Part shown: piece by piece, positions 54,901 through 64,000 of the stretch | Numbering within the stretch: the first letter of the stretch is position 1 | Layout: each line of letters starts with the position of its first letter | From: Phoronis australis | Lineage: Eukaryota; Phoronida; Phoronidae | NCBI GenBank assembly: GCA_002633005.1 | Contig: NMRA01000419.1 | Span: 282,770-346,769 of the forward strand | Length of the DNA stretch: 64,000 bases | Reading direction: 5' to 3' | The notes under the pieces: generated by a model | What the model was told of the DNA's origin: nothing | Databases searched by the model: none | The model's input: the letters and a program-made list of their open reading frames with translations, nothing else | Program-made: the position numbers and the translations under genes

Positions 54901-57900
54901 TCCCAAATTTTAGAGACTGTCTCAATCTAGAGAATTTTTACCGTAATCCTGAGGTTATGGTGACCATGTGTCAAATGTTTTCCAAGCCGAACTTAAATGT
55001 TTCGTTTAAAGAAAGCATTGTCCACTTATGTTTGAAGTCAAAGGAACACAAGATGTGTGTCAGTGAATGTTTTTGAAGAAAATCAATTATTTTTCCTTTG
55101 GTACTGTTAAACGTGGGCATGCATGTTTTTACTTTCCTATTTTTTTTCTTAATTTTTAATATCCATGTTTCATTTTCTGACTACATTTAATAAATGTTTT
55201 CACATGCTTTCAACAGGAAGACAGAGAACTGAACAAAGTGAGAAAACCTGCCTTAAAGAAATTAGCCATGCTGCCTGAGGTGAAATCACAGCTTATTAAG
55301 TAAGTTTCTAAACCTTGTTATGGAGAACATTTTGCTGGCTTGTGGCCTTTTTGTTTCTATGAACGCATCATCTGACTTCAGATGGCACTAGTTCACTGCA
55401 GCTGGAGTGTGTAGTTGATAGCAATTTTGTTGTTGATCAATTCTTTAGTTGCTGCTGCAATCCAGGTGGAACAATTTACTTGTCATTCTTTTCATTTCAG
55501 ATCTGGTATACACATAGCCTTTCTAGAGTGTGGCATCCTAACAGCAATAACAGTAAGTTGAAGCAGAATACTGAGGCAATTGTGTTTGGCTTGTTGACAA
55601 TGTTTTTCACTTTTTCGTTGCCTCCTTTGTCTGAATGAAAAACAAACATTCAGCCGTTTTAAATTTTTATGCCTCCTTTACCTGTTGTTGCTGTCTGTAG
55701 CTTTAGATCGGTTTGTGAAAAATTTGTTCCTTTTCTTTTAAGCGTTTTGCGGACTTGTATAAACCTGTCTTCCATGATAAAACTAACTTTTGCTTAAGAA
55801 CCTTAATTTGCAGCTATGAACTCAAAATTTTCCTTACTTAAGTAAATTATGCCAAGGTGCTTTCAGGTGCCTGTTTCTTTTTAAAGTCTATAGCCAAAAG
55901 CTGATTTTATGTCTTTTGGCTTTTAGTCTGCTTCCAAATAGGCTACAGATTTCTGTCTTCTTGCTTTGAGTTGTAGACAGGTTTTCTGACTTTTAGCCGT
56001 AGCTTGATTTTTTTGGTCTCAAGTAATAAAATAGTTCAGATCATACTGAAGCTTGCCTTGAAAAAAAGCAGATGGTGTGACTGTATTATGTGCAAGTTGG
56101 CGATATATATGTATGTATGTATTACTGGTTACCAGTAGGTTATAATGACTTTCAGTGTATTACACGCAAGTACTGGTTACCAGTAGGTTATTATGTCTTT
56201 CGCTGTATTACATGCAAGTACTAGTTACCAGTAGGTTATAATGTCTTTCACTGTATTACACGCAAGTACTGGTTACCAGTAGGTTATAATGTGTTTCACT
56301 GTATTACATGCAAGTACTGGTCACCAGTAGTTTATAATGTCTTTCACTGTGTTACACGCAAGTTCATGACTCTAGACACTAATTATGTCTTTCATTGTAT
56401 TACATTCATTGTGCTTGTTTATGACATCTTGTCACTCCATTGCAGGAATGGTTGGCACCTCTTCCTGACAAAAGCCTTCCTCATTTGCAGATCAGAGAAT
56501 TTTTACTTAAAATACTGGGAGAGGTAAGAAACAGTTAAGGGCTCATCCAGCAAAATCCGTATGGGGGGACGGCGGTAGAAATAAAAATTCATGGGTGGTG
56601 GTTTCCAGAAAAAAGCTCAAATTATGGGTGGTCATTCTAAGAAGTGAAGCATTAAAACTGGATGGTATTTTTTGACCTGTCAATGTTGACTGGTTGGTAT
56701 TTTCATCCAAACACATCTTAAAAGAAAAAACAACTCATCAAACATTCACTTGGCAAATACCCTATCACATCCCAAAACATCAAACAAGCCCATGTTGCCT
56801 GTGTACAGAGTGCAATATGTACTCTAAGCCATTAATCAAGTCGTGAGCAACTTGATTATGAACACATGTTCAACTCCAGTCATATTAGAATGAAACTGGT
56901 GTTAACACACATAAGAAAATTGATGATTTTTAAATAAAAATTATGATGAGTAAGATAGACAAGTTCTAATATTCACTTGACATAGCAGTATAAAAGAGTT
57001 CGTGGAGACTGTTTGAGATTCATAGACCCATGAAATTGAAAAAACCTTTATTGAAATTACAGACACATGGTGAACAGAGACACCTAGTGGCTACCAAAAG
57101 TATTGCTCACAGGTGTCTTTGAAAAGCAAGTTTCTGGTAACTGATATGAGTAGTGATCTCACATGGAATTTTTCTGCACCCACAAAAACTTTGTGGTCGG
57201 TCCGTCTGTCATTATCCTTTCTTGTCCATCAATTATCTCAGGGCTGTTCCAGCAAAATCTGTGTGGGAGGGGGGGGAAGGCAACTGAAATAAAAATTTAT
57301 GGGTGGTTGCGTTTGATTTAAATTCAAAATGGCTGGTGGTCGTACTTCAAAAAAATAAAAATTTACAGGTCGTTGTTGTTTCATTGGGCCATAAATGTTT
57401 GATGGTGGGTAATTTTAGTAAATTTTATAAACAATCCGCACAGAATCAAAAACTGAAACAAAAATGCAACTTGCAAAAAGCTCCAACTTTTTCACTCCCT
57501 CCGATCTCCTCATCGGCATGCCCATAACACCATTTAACCACAGGTGCTCGAATTTCTCGATGGCTAATAACCATATATAAGAAACATATGTTTTCTTAGT
57601 TATGAATGACATTAGTGGTGATGGAGGAACAGATAAACTCATGTGCCTGTGCAGTCAACCACAAGAACAAAAAAAATTACAGGTGGTTGCATTTCAAACT
57701 TATAAAAAATTACGGGTGGTAGGCTGAAGAAATAAATGAAAAATATGGGTGGTGGGTGAGAAAAAAAGGTGCCTTGCCCCCTCCCATACAGATTTTAAGA
57801 ACGGCTTGGTGGATCATGATGAAATTTGGTATATACTAGGTACTTGGCAAGGATGCGGCTGCACCAGTCGATTTCCGGGCGGGTTTGGCAACCATGGTAC

Positions 57901-60900
57901 CCCATGTTGGCCGCTTAAGTTTTCGACAAGCCATTCCTTGTATGTTATCACAAAAGCTGCTTCACTGATCACTGACAATGAAAGTTGAAATAGAAGTATA
58001 TCGCAAGAATGTGCCGGCACCAATCAATTTTTGGACGCTGGATATAACTACTGTGGCACTCCGTTAGTTTTTGACAAGACAGGTTGATTATCTCAAAAAG
58101 TGCTAGACACAACTGGAAATTTGGCTCAAAAATATATAGCAGGGATGGATGCATTGACAGAAGTCATTTTCATTTTGATTCGACCACCGTCTTGGCTAAT
58201 TTAGTTTTTGACAATATTGGACAAGACAACTAGTTCTTGTCTGTCAATCATCTAAGTTCTGTACAGGTCATCCTGGATGCAATTTGTTTGCAAGTGTTGG
58301 ATTTTATATTTTAACCTATTAATTAAACAATTATGGGTCATGGGTTGGAGAAATAAATAAAAAATATGGACGGTGGGTATGAAATAAAAGTGCCTCCCCT
58401 CCTCCCATACAGATTTTGCTGGAACAGCCCTTACTGTGTAGTCTTGACTTGAGCTTTGATACACAAGTGTTTCTGTAACCCCTAGTTCATTATTATTATG
58501 ATTATGATTATTATTTTGATTATTATTATTAGTGGAAAGGGGCCATTGCCTGGACAGCTGAAATGAGGGATATGGATGGATGTTGTATTTGCCTCTCTTG
58601 ATGATTGGCTGTCCCTTGGCATAAGCCAGACGTCCGGAGGTTACCTGGTAACTGTGTGTGTGATAAAATATTCTTGAACTGTACGCAGTAGTACTGTGAT
58701 TGTTGAATGTGAACACAAAGTTGATTTTCTGCTTATTGGATGCTCTGACTGTTTTGTTGCAGTTTCCATCCATTGGTAGTGATGCCCTCAAGACAAGTGG
58801 AGTGGGTAAGGCTGTCATGTACGTGTACAAGCACCCACGCGAGGTGAAGAGTAACAGAGACAAGGCGGGAAAACTAATCAGTAAGCTATTGGCTAGATGT
58901 CGTTGAAAAAGCCTGCAACTTTTCTAAAACAAAGAATTCGTTTATCAGTGTGTTGTAACTAGGCCATGACAGTGTGTTAATGAACATTTACAATTGCTGC
59001 ATTCCATTCATTTTCAGTGAAGACTTGTTACTAATAAGCTGCTTTGCTACATTTGATTGTTTAATCTTTGTGGAGAAAAATATATTTGTTATGTCCTTAA
59101 TATATCTAGACTGAGTAAATGTGCAGACAAGCTGTGTAGCCAGTATTCTATCCACTTTTTAAACTTACGTTTTACAGATGAATGGTCAAGGCCAATATTT
59201 GACAAGATGTGTATCCACTTTTTAAACTTATGTTTTACAGATGAATGGTCAAGGCCAATATTTGACAAGATGTGTATCCACTTTTTAAACTTATGTTTTA
59301 CAGATGAATGGTCAAGGCCAATATTTGACCTCACATCAAACTACAAATTGTTATCCAAAGAAGAGCGTGAAAAACGAGACTACGATCAGTTGCCTAAGAA
59401 AAGAAGGATGAGGTAGGTACATTGTGGACGTGTGTCACAAATTAAGGTGGAATGTGACAAAAGATTCGCTTAGACTGAGTTAAAGTTAGTGTTGTACAAA
59501 TATTATGTATGCTGATATTAGTTAAAGTATTGTACAAACATTATCTCTGCTGAATATTAATTAAAGCATCCAATTCACTATGTTCTAATTGTTCTTGACT
59601 AGAAACGATTGTTGTCTTTTATAAAGTCAGTGTTTCCTGTTTTATCAGTCTCCCACTTGTTTATACATGTGCTATTATTATGTGATCAGGTTGTATGGAT
59701 TGTTACCAAGGAGATCAAGGTTATAGTTATTTTGCCTTTGGTGGACATTGACGGGTTAACACTGTCTTTGAACACTTGACCGCACATCATGCTCTGATTT
59801 AGATACAACGTAAAGGTTACCTGTCTTAGCATTTAAAATGCCTGCACAGTTTACACTGTCCTTTACTGCAAAGTATCTGAAATGCAACGCGAGGATTCTC
59901 TAAAAGTGTCCTATCAGAAGATAGTGTTAATCTGTTGTCCAGTATGTTTGTGTTCGTTCCTCTTGTTAATATTTATTTACTGTTATCAACATTTTGTCTC
60001 TAGTCTTTCTACATGAATTAATCATCGTACAATATTTAATGTTAATGAAATCATAATTATGTGTTTTTGTTAATTAATTCCGGGGATGTGAGTTAATGGT
60101 TTTGTTGTTTAGTTTTTCCTGTATTACTTAAAAGTGACTCACTTGTGCAAGTATTTAATACTAATTGCTAGTCTTTACTATCTGGTTTTCAGCAGTGACG
60201 GTGGTGCCACACCAAGGCGAGATATTGACAAAGAATTGACTGGTGAAAAAAGGTAAGCCAACAGGTCAAACCATTTATAGCTTGCAATGTCATGAAAGTG
60301 TGATGCCATTTTTTACTTTCTGGATTACTTTCCCTCCCTTTGTATTGTTTCGTAAAGTATTTTAAATTGACTTTAATTTGATTTGACTCCGGTTGACATT
60401 GTTGTCTTTAATTTTTCATGCAGGCAGTCACTTTCCTTGGAATTTTTTTATTTTTGTACTATTCCCTTTAAATAAAGTTAATCTTTGCAAAACTGCTAAA
60501 ATCAGCCAAGGAATTTTGTGATGAATGGCATCTCATGAAATGAAAAGCCTAGCATGTTGAATCTCTTGCGTTGCCACGCATGTTTCATAGATGCGAGAAC
60601 ATTCAAGACTTGGCGAGGTATCTCCATGTATTTACAAGCAAAGCATGTTATCATACCAGCTACATCGAGTCTTGCATCTACGAAAGTCGGCTCAGATCTC
60701 ATGTCTGACTACTGCAACTTAATGATATCTTGTGAATATGATAGTAAAACATCTGGCTCCTTGGAACACTTAACGAGAGCTGTTGTTGTCAGCTGTTTAG
60801 TTCATTGACCCTTGTAAATAAATGCACAGTAAGTTGGACATGCAGAAGTCAAAGTTCAGCAGTCTAGTTTTTCTAGTCGGTGCAGGCAAGCCTTCAGATA

Positions 60901-62578
60901 AGTCGGATTTCGCCATACTCTGATGAAAACTGGGTCAGAAGTGGTTAAAATAAGTTTACTTATTCTCTTCATATGGTTTTTATGCGCCCACATATTTATA
61001 TGTGGACGCATTATGCCGTCATCTCCGTCCGTCCGTCCGGCGTCTGCTGCTCTATCTCCAAAACCCTTCGACATACGTTCATGAAATTTGGCACATATGT
61101 TCCATTCATGAATGGGACGGCATGTGCGAACTTTCGGACGGATCCGACTACCGGTGTGCCCCCTAGTGGCAATTTTAGTTTTTTACGCTTACCTTTGTAT
61201 CTTCAAAAGTCCTGAACGGATTTTCATGAAATTTGGTATGTAGGCACCTATTAGTGAGATGACGCTATCCTACTGTTTTCAGATGGATTCGACGTAGTTT
61301 GCGCCACCTAGTGGCCATTTTTACTGTTTTCGAGTCTGTATTTTTGCGTCCACCCCTCTATCAACCAAACCGCTCAAAGGATGATTGTGAAAATTGGCGT
61401 GTATGTGCTTACTATAAGGAAGACAGCTGACAATGATTTTCAGACGATTTGGACTACTGTGGCGCCTCCTAGTGGCAGTTTTTTTTTTTTGCGCCCATGG
61501 CTGTATCTCCCAAACCGTTTGCAGGATCTTTACTAAATTTAGCAAGTGTATTTATGTGATGTTGACAACGGACGATGACGACTTTAGGATGATTCTGATT
61601 ACCGGTATGCCTCTAGTGGCAATTTTAGTATTTTACATTGACCTCTGTATTTTCTTCAGGTGTGTACTTTGTGTTACTTCGTGACTATGAAGGAAAAGTT
61701 CCAAGTAGAAATTTGTTTCTGGCATTCTAATGCTGTGCTAATCTCGTATATTGGTAAATTTGTTTTTAATTCTATGTTTCTGTGGTGCTTTAAGCAACTG
61801 GTGTATAGGATGTGCTTATATTATGAAGATTACTCACATTTTGCCCCTAGCCTATTGAGGAGACAATGACCATGCCTTTCCATTTTGCAAAGTATGCCCT
61901 CTACTGGCCACTTTATGGTACCAATAAACAACCCTAGAAGGATACCGTATGCGGTGCAATCGTGGGCGCATTTCAACGCGCATTCCCACATTTTCTTATT
62001 TCCAGGGCGCTGAGGCCAGGTGACCCAGGCTGGATATACAGAGCACGTGTACCCATGCCTTCCAATAAAGACTACGTGGTCAGGCCCACATCAAACGTTG
62101 AAGAGTCCTTCAGGGTGAGCTATTTATTACATTAAAGTTTGAAAATTATTCTGAGAAATACATTTATTTAAAGAATTTAAACCTGTACATGTTCATATAT
62201 TAAATAGATGGCCAACGAGGAACGATTTAAAGCAATGTCATGCAGTCATATATCTTTTTTATTCACGCACATATTATATGTATAACAACAACTTTACTCG
62301 AGTTGCCACAAAAATAGAATGTCTGAAATAATTTAGAGCTCAATTTCAAGAACTAAGATGTGACTCCGGATCCAGAACATGAATTCATAGTGCATTAAGC
62401 TCCTAAACGCATTCTACACAAAAATAATGGTTTTTCATTTTTCCAGCCTCGATCTGGTGGTAAAAAGGAACTGTCTCGCTATGAGAAACACAGACGGGCT
62501 ATGCTGGAACGGAAGAAACTTACCAAAAACCAGAGGGCAGTAGGAATCAGTATTGAAGGCCGTAACATGGCGTTATGA
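48992..62578 (+). CDS. IWS1, transcription elongation factor partner of SPT6
   Basis: IWS1 binds SPT6 on elongating RNA polymerase II in the nucleus and links elongation to mRNA processing, export and histone methylation. Fourteen coding exons join in phase into about 830 residues, close to the 819 of human IWS1. The N-terminus has [11 protein letters not shown], a family hallmark, then four FTQAYSQ repeats; a long disordered acidic and S/P-rich region follows (exon 50057-51122). The conserved core begins [14 protein letters not shown] and includes [49 protein letters not shown] and [12 protein letters not shown]. This core is the TFIIS N-terminal-like helical domain plus the C-terminal tail ending NMAL. 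The start is either the in-frame ATG at 48992 or an unseen upstream exon spliced at 49011. Three splice sites lie in tandem duplications. Confidence 0.95.
49011..49240 (+). CDS. IWS1 exon [12 protein letters not shown] and four FTQAYSQ repeats
   Basis: DFTQAYSQ occurs three times and NFTQAYSQ once, separated by 9 to 10 acidic residues with a BxxGEE pattern. The hallmark DDGGxTPVQDER matches vertebrate IWS1 residues near position 12. A TTTTAG acceptor at 49010 allows an upstream start exon; otherwise the frame opens at 48992 (MYDYVL), whose Kozak context is poor. Ends in phase 0 before GTAATG. Confidence 0.9.
50057..51122 (+). CDS. IWS1 exon B: acidic and Ser-Pro-rich disordered region
   Basis: A 1066-bp exon. 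The first third is D/E/S-rich ([19 protein letters not shown]), the rest is built from about 20 loose units containing PASP, KSP, ESP or HSP, and the end has a DDDDDDDK run. In vertebrates the same region is made of SDSE-type acidic repeats, so the character (acidic, phosphorylatable) is kept while the repeat unit differs. Confidence 0.9.
51871..51937 (+). CDS. IWS1 exon C
   Basis: Short exon, [20 protein letters not shown], continuing the acidic region. TTCTTTTCAG acceptor, GTACTG donor, phase 1 in and phase 2 out. Confidence 0.85.
52116..52247 (+). repeat. 66-bp tandem duplication across the IWS1 exon D acceptor
   Basis: Two copies (52116-52181, 52182-52247) differ by one base. Each contains the pyrimidine tract, AG and first 24 exon bases. 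Confidence 0.95.
52224..52287 (+). CDS. IWS1 exon [21 protein letters not shown]
   Basis: Matches the LIxDIFG block that opens the SPT6-contacting segment of IWS1. The acceptor is the second of two tandem copies; the first (exon would start 52158) leads to a stop after about a dozen codons. Confidence 0.93.
52679..52845 (+). CDS. IWS1 exon E
   Basis: Begins [17 protein letters not shown], with GFN matching the FTGFN run of vertebrate IWS1, then an acidic stretch to [14 protein letters not shown]. The donor GTAAGT is the first of five tandem copies. Confidence 0.92.
52838..53002 (+). repeat. 33-bp array, 5 copies, across the IWS1 exon E donor
   Basis: Each unit holds AACAGAGAGTAAGTAGGGG or the AGACAG variant, that is, the exon end plus a full GTAAGT donor. 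Units start at 52838, 52871, 52904, 52937 and 52970. Use of any later donor would read GAG TAA and stop. Confidence 0.95.
54186..54333 (+). CDS. IWS1 exon F: start of conserved core
   Basis: [20 protein letters not shown], a basic RRKRKDVD stretch (a likely nuclear localisation signal), then [19 protein letters not shown]. It aligns throughout with vertebrate IWS1. Confidence 0.96.
55217..55299 (+). CDS. IWS1 exon G
   Basis: [20 protein letters not shown] then EVKSQLIK. KPALKKLxxLP is strongly conserved helical-domain sequence. Phase 0 in, phase 2 out. Confidence 0.96.
55501..55552 (+). CDS. IWS1 exon H
   Basis: A 52-bp exon encoding [17 protein letters not shown], equivalent to the FIDSGVMSAIK helix. 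TTTCATTTCAG acceptor and GTAAGT donor. Confidence 0.95.
56123..56362 (+). repeat. 48-bp tandem repeat, 5 copies, IWS1 intron
   Basis: Unit starts TACTGGTTACCAGTAGGTTA; units begin at 56123, 56171, 56219, 56267 and 56315. Each contains the dyad ACTGGT-T-ACCAGT. It ends about 85 bp before exon I. Confidence 0.95.
56446..56523 (+). CDS. IWS1 exon I
   Basis: [20 protein letters not shown] then LKILGE, the WLxPLPDxSLPxLxIRE block that is the best conserved IWS1 motif. Confidence 0.97.
57239..58432. mobile_element. TIR element in IWS1 intron (about 1.19 kb)
   Basis: Left end CAGGGCTGTTCCAGCAAAAT with CTGTGTGGGAGG, right end the complement (CCTCCCATACAGATTTTGCT, then GGAACAGCCCT): about 30-bp terminal inverted repeats. 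Subterminal blocks rich in ATGGGTGGT repeat on both sides. An internal end-like copy at 57765-57806 suggests nesting. A related left end occurs at about 56537-56570. No transposase is coded. The CAGGG start fits a hAT-like MITE; the target duplication is not clear. Confidence 0.75.
58763..58880 (+). CDS. IWS1 exon J
   Basis: [20 protein letters not shown] then [19 protein letters not shown]. The SGxGxAVMYxYKHP helix closes the helical domain. The final codon is split (A, then AT from exon K) giving the conserved NEW. Confidence 0.97.
59152..59340 (+). repeat. 63-bp tandem triplication across the IWS1 exon K acceptor
   Basis: The acceptor AG (ending 59177, 59240, 59303), its pyrimidine tract and the following codons for NEWSRPIFD are present three times, the second and third copies identical over the tract. 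All three frames agree and stay open. Confidence 0.95.
59304..59412 (+). CDS. IWS1 exon K (canonical acceptor of three)
   Basis: [20 protein letters not shown] then [16 protein letters not shown]. The 63 bp across the acceptor and first codons exist in three tandem copies, so acceptors at 59178, 59241 and 59304 are all near-identical. The last gives the length conserved in other animals. Confidence 0.93.
60193..60252 (+). CDS. IWS1 exon L (NAGNAG acceptor)
   Basis: [19 protein letters not shown] matches the GGQTPRRDLEKxLTGEE run. The acceptor reads TTTTCAGCAG, a NAGNAG site, so one serine may be included or skipped. Confidence 0.94.
60982..61971. mobile_element. 990-bp TIR element with GTCCGTCCG block in IWS1 intron
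   Basis: Ends ATGCGCCCAC (60982-60991) and GTGGGCGCAT (61962-61971) are exact inverted repeats. The left end is itself a foldback (60983-61010). Inside, after CCGTCCGTCCGTCCGG, roughly four diverged units of about 150 bp each combine a CTGTATCTCCAAAACC-like start, CATGAAATTTGGTATGTA-like middle and CCTAGTGGCAATTTTAGT end. Non-coding. Confidence 0.75.
62006..62114 (+). CDS. IWS1 exon M
   Basis: [20 protein letters not shown] then [31 protein letters not shown] is nearly invariant in the family. A 990-bp mobile element lies 34 bp upstream of its acceptor. Confidence 0.97.
62447..62578 (+). CDS. IWS1 terminal exon N
   Basis: [20 protein letters not shown] then [19 protein letters not shown] and NMAL before TGA. 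It matches the SISRLDKxxRKF...KISIEGNKMPL tail of vertebrate IWS1. Confidence 0.97.
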   Translation, partial: PRSGGKKELSRYEKHRRAMLERKKLTKNQRAVGISIEGRNMAL

Positions 62579-63130
62579 CGAGTCTACCAAAGTAAGGCTG
62601 ATACCAGAGTGACAGTCTATTGGTCAAACTGCTGCCAGAGGTTGAGCTACACAACAATTATTGGTGCGGTGTGTCCCGTGACATGCCAGTGTTATGTTGG
62701 CGGTGCAATGGTGTTATGAGTCCTGATGAGCATGCACTATGCCCAACTGACAAGTGTTCTCGGTCTCCTGCCAAGACTTGTCGGATAACATGTGTGCTGT
62801 CGTACATAGTTTGAAGTATGGATCGCACGGTGGTTACGACTCTGCCCAGTCAATTCATGGATGCCGTTGAAACAATGAGTTGTGTACTCACGACTCTGCA
62901 GTTATTGTTGAAGGTGTGGAGGCCTTTATTAGTTAAGAGATTCATGTTCTGAATGTGCCCCGATAATATGTGGCTTTCTGTACATTTTTATACATTGCCC
63001 GTGTTGTGACGAACAAGAGACCAGTCTTAGGTGTTCGTTTCCTTTGTTATGTTTTTGTAAATTGTAATGATGATACAATTTTGTATGATATTTGTGAATA
63101 GCTGTTCTGTATTGCAATGTGATGCAAAGA

Positions 63131-63143
63131 AATAAACAATAAA
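63131..63143 (+). terminator. IWS1 polyadenylation signals
   Basis: Overlapping AATAAACAATAAA about 550 bp after the IWS1 stop codon. Confidence 0.75.
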
Positions 63144-63151
63144 TTTTAATG

Positions 63152-63157
63152 TTTATT
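63152..63157 (-). terminator. Polyadenylation signal of the convergent minus-strand gene
   Basis: AATAAA on the minus strand, 48 bp past the minus-strand stop codon and only 9 bp from the IWS1 signals, so the two transcripts probably overlap at their 3' ends. Confidence 0.7.
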
Positions 63158-63204
63158 TTAGTTACAAGCAATGCATCACACTAAGCATACAAGGGAGACA
63201 ACTG

Positions 63205-63303
63205 CTACTTCTTCGGCCTTGGTGAGAAGAAGCTTGAAATACTTTTCATGCCTGTCCTGTCAGCCTTTGCCAACTTGCTCTGCGCGGCAGTCAGCTTTAC
63301 TAC
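63205..63303 (-). CDS. Terminal exon with PIP box, probable RNase H2 subunit B
   Basis: The exon follows a TTTATTTCCAG acceptor and codes VVKLTAAQSKLAKADRTG, then MKSISSFFSPRPKK and TAG. MKSISSFF at the extreme C-terminus is a PCNA-interacting peptide (x-x-x-I/L-x-x-F-F), and the run KLTAAQ-KLAKxDxTGMKSI before it resembles the C-terminus of RNASEH2B, the RNase H2 scaffold subunit that recruits the enzyme to PCNA for ribonucleotide removal. Only 32 residues are visible and upstream exons lie beyond the window or were not found up to 64000, so another PIP-box protein is possible. The gene is convergent with IWS1. Confidence 0.6.
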   Translation of the reverse strand, partial: VVKLTAAQSKLAKADRTGMKSISSFFSPRPKK

Positions 63304-64000
63304 CTGGAAATAAATTTTACTTTCACTAGCGGCTACCCCAATACCTGCACAAATAGCGTGCAAACTTTGTGTACGAAGTTAACTGAGGAAACAATGCGCA
63401 CGACATGTCAGTGCTGCTCGTGTGCGATAAAGCTCATTGCAGTTGACTTGTACAGGAGTGTAAGGTGAAGCTTGTAAAAATTGTGTTCACTGGAGTGTGG
63501 CTAGCGTGCTAAGGCCACAAGGCAGCTTCTATTCCACCACCAACATCAGGTGCTCCCATCCATTTCCCAGCTGGGATCTAAATACATGTAGCACATAAAA
63601 CATGTTTATGTTCATGGCGGTCTTCTTTTGTTTGGGGACTGGGGACCAGTGATGACTTAGTGATACTCTACACAATAGGCTGACTTGCAGATAATGGATC
63701 ACTGTAATTGAAATTATCAAAATGCCACTAAATTTGAAGATATCTGAATAGTTTTTACACCTTGTAGTGTACGTCGTATAATAAAATTTTCGTTCACTTT
63801 AATGAACAGACAGCTGGGTCTCGATGCATTTTCTGAAAAATAACACTTTTCTGAAACAAACATGTTAACTAAAAGTGTTATTCAGAATGTTATATGGGTG
63901 GGTTGCATAAAACTTCAAAACGTTTCTGCAGGATAAAAATGTATATTTCTAGGCCATCGGCCTTCTAAAAGTTAAAACAGAACTTCAAAAAATTTTGATT
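63304..64000. other. Right end of window, presumed intron of the minus-strand gene
   Basis: No further exon of the convergent gene was recognised. A 63-residue minus-strand frame at 63529 shows no similarity. Confidence 0.5.

Noticed and set aside
58252-58863. 203-codon minus-strand ORF
   Set aside because: It overlaps the TIR element end, a low-complexity asparagine/histidine run and IWS1 exon J in antisense, with no domain.

Overview
The window is eukaryotic. Every confident gene is split by GT-AG introns, the DNA is AT-rich, and the intergenic space is packed with decayed mobile elements, MITE-like repeats and short tandem arrays. The gene content (a beta-tubulin with vertebrate-type early intron positions, an SLC16 transporter, IWS1, a THAP domain remnant) points to an invertebrate animal. 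The repeat types suggest a marine invertebrate such as a hemichordate, cephalochordate or mollusc, but the phylum cannot be fixed from the sequence. There are three runs of N: 9599-9938, 21792-21806 and the single base 35791.

Layout. 1-3059: gene-poor flank with a 63-bp tandem array and a CA microsatellite. 3060-11562 (+): a divergent beta-tubulin gene in seven visible coding exons; the first coding exon (about 19 residues) is not found. 11675-17275: repeats only. 17276-28141 (+): a complete five-exon monocarboxylate-transporter-like (SLC16) gene of 611 codons. 28142-43186: mobile-element graveyard, with a decayed THAP zinc finger, a non-LTR retrotransposon whose reverse transcriptase is split into two pieces 3.7 kb apart, a tRNA-derived SINE, MITEs and minisatellites. 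43187-47206 (-): a broken Ty3/gypsy-like LTR retrotransposon. 48992-62578 (+): IWS1, an elongation factor partner of SPT6, in 14 exons. 63205-63303 (-): the last exon of a gene with a PCNA-binding C-terminus, probably RNASEH2B, running tail to tail into IWS1.

Two things stand out. First, the LTR element at 43-47 kb carries a PHD finger right after its integrase C-terminus. It also has a separate ORF with a TatD-type metal-dependent nuclease domain, placed between pol and the 3' LTR where env-like genes sit. Second, IWS1 has three independent short tandem duplications that copy splice sites: 66 bp x2 over an acceptor, 33 bp x5 over a donor, and 63 bp x3 over an acceptor. In the last case every copy is in frame and open, so alternative acceptor choice could add 21 or 42 residues.

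The host genes have unrelated roles (cytoskeleton, solute transport, transcription elongation and probably RNase H2). I see no operon-like or pathway link between them.
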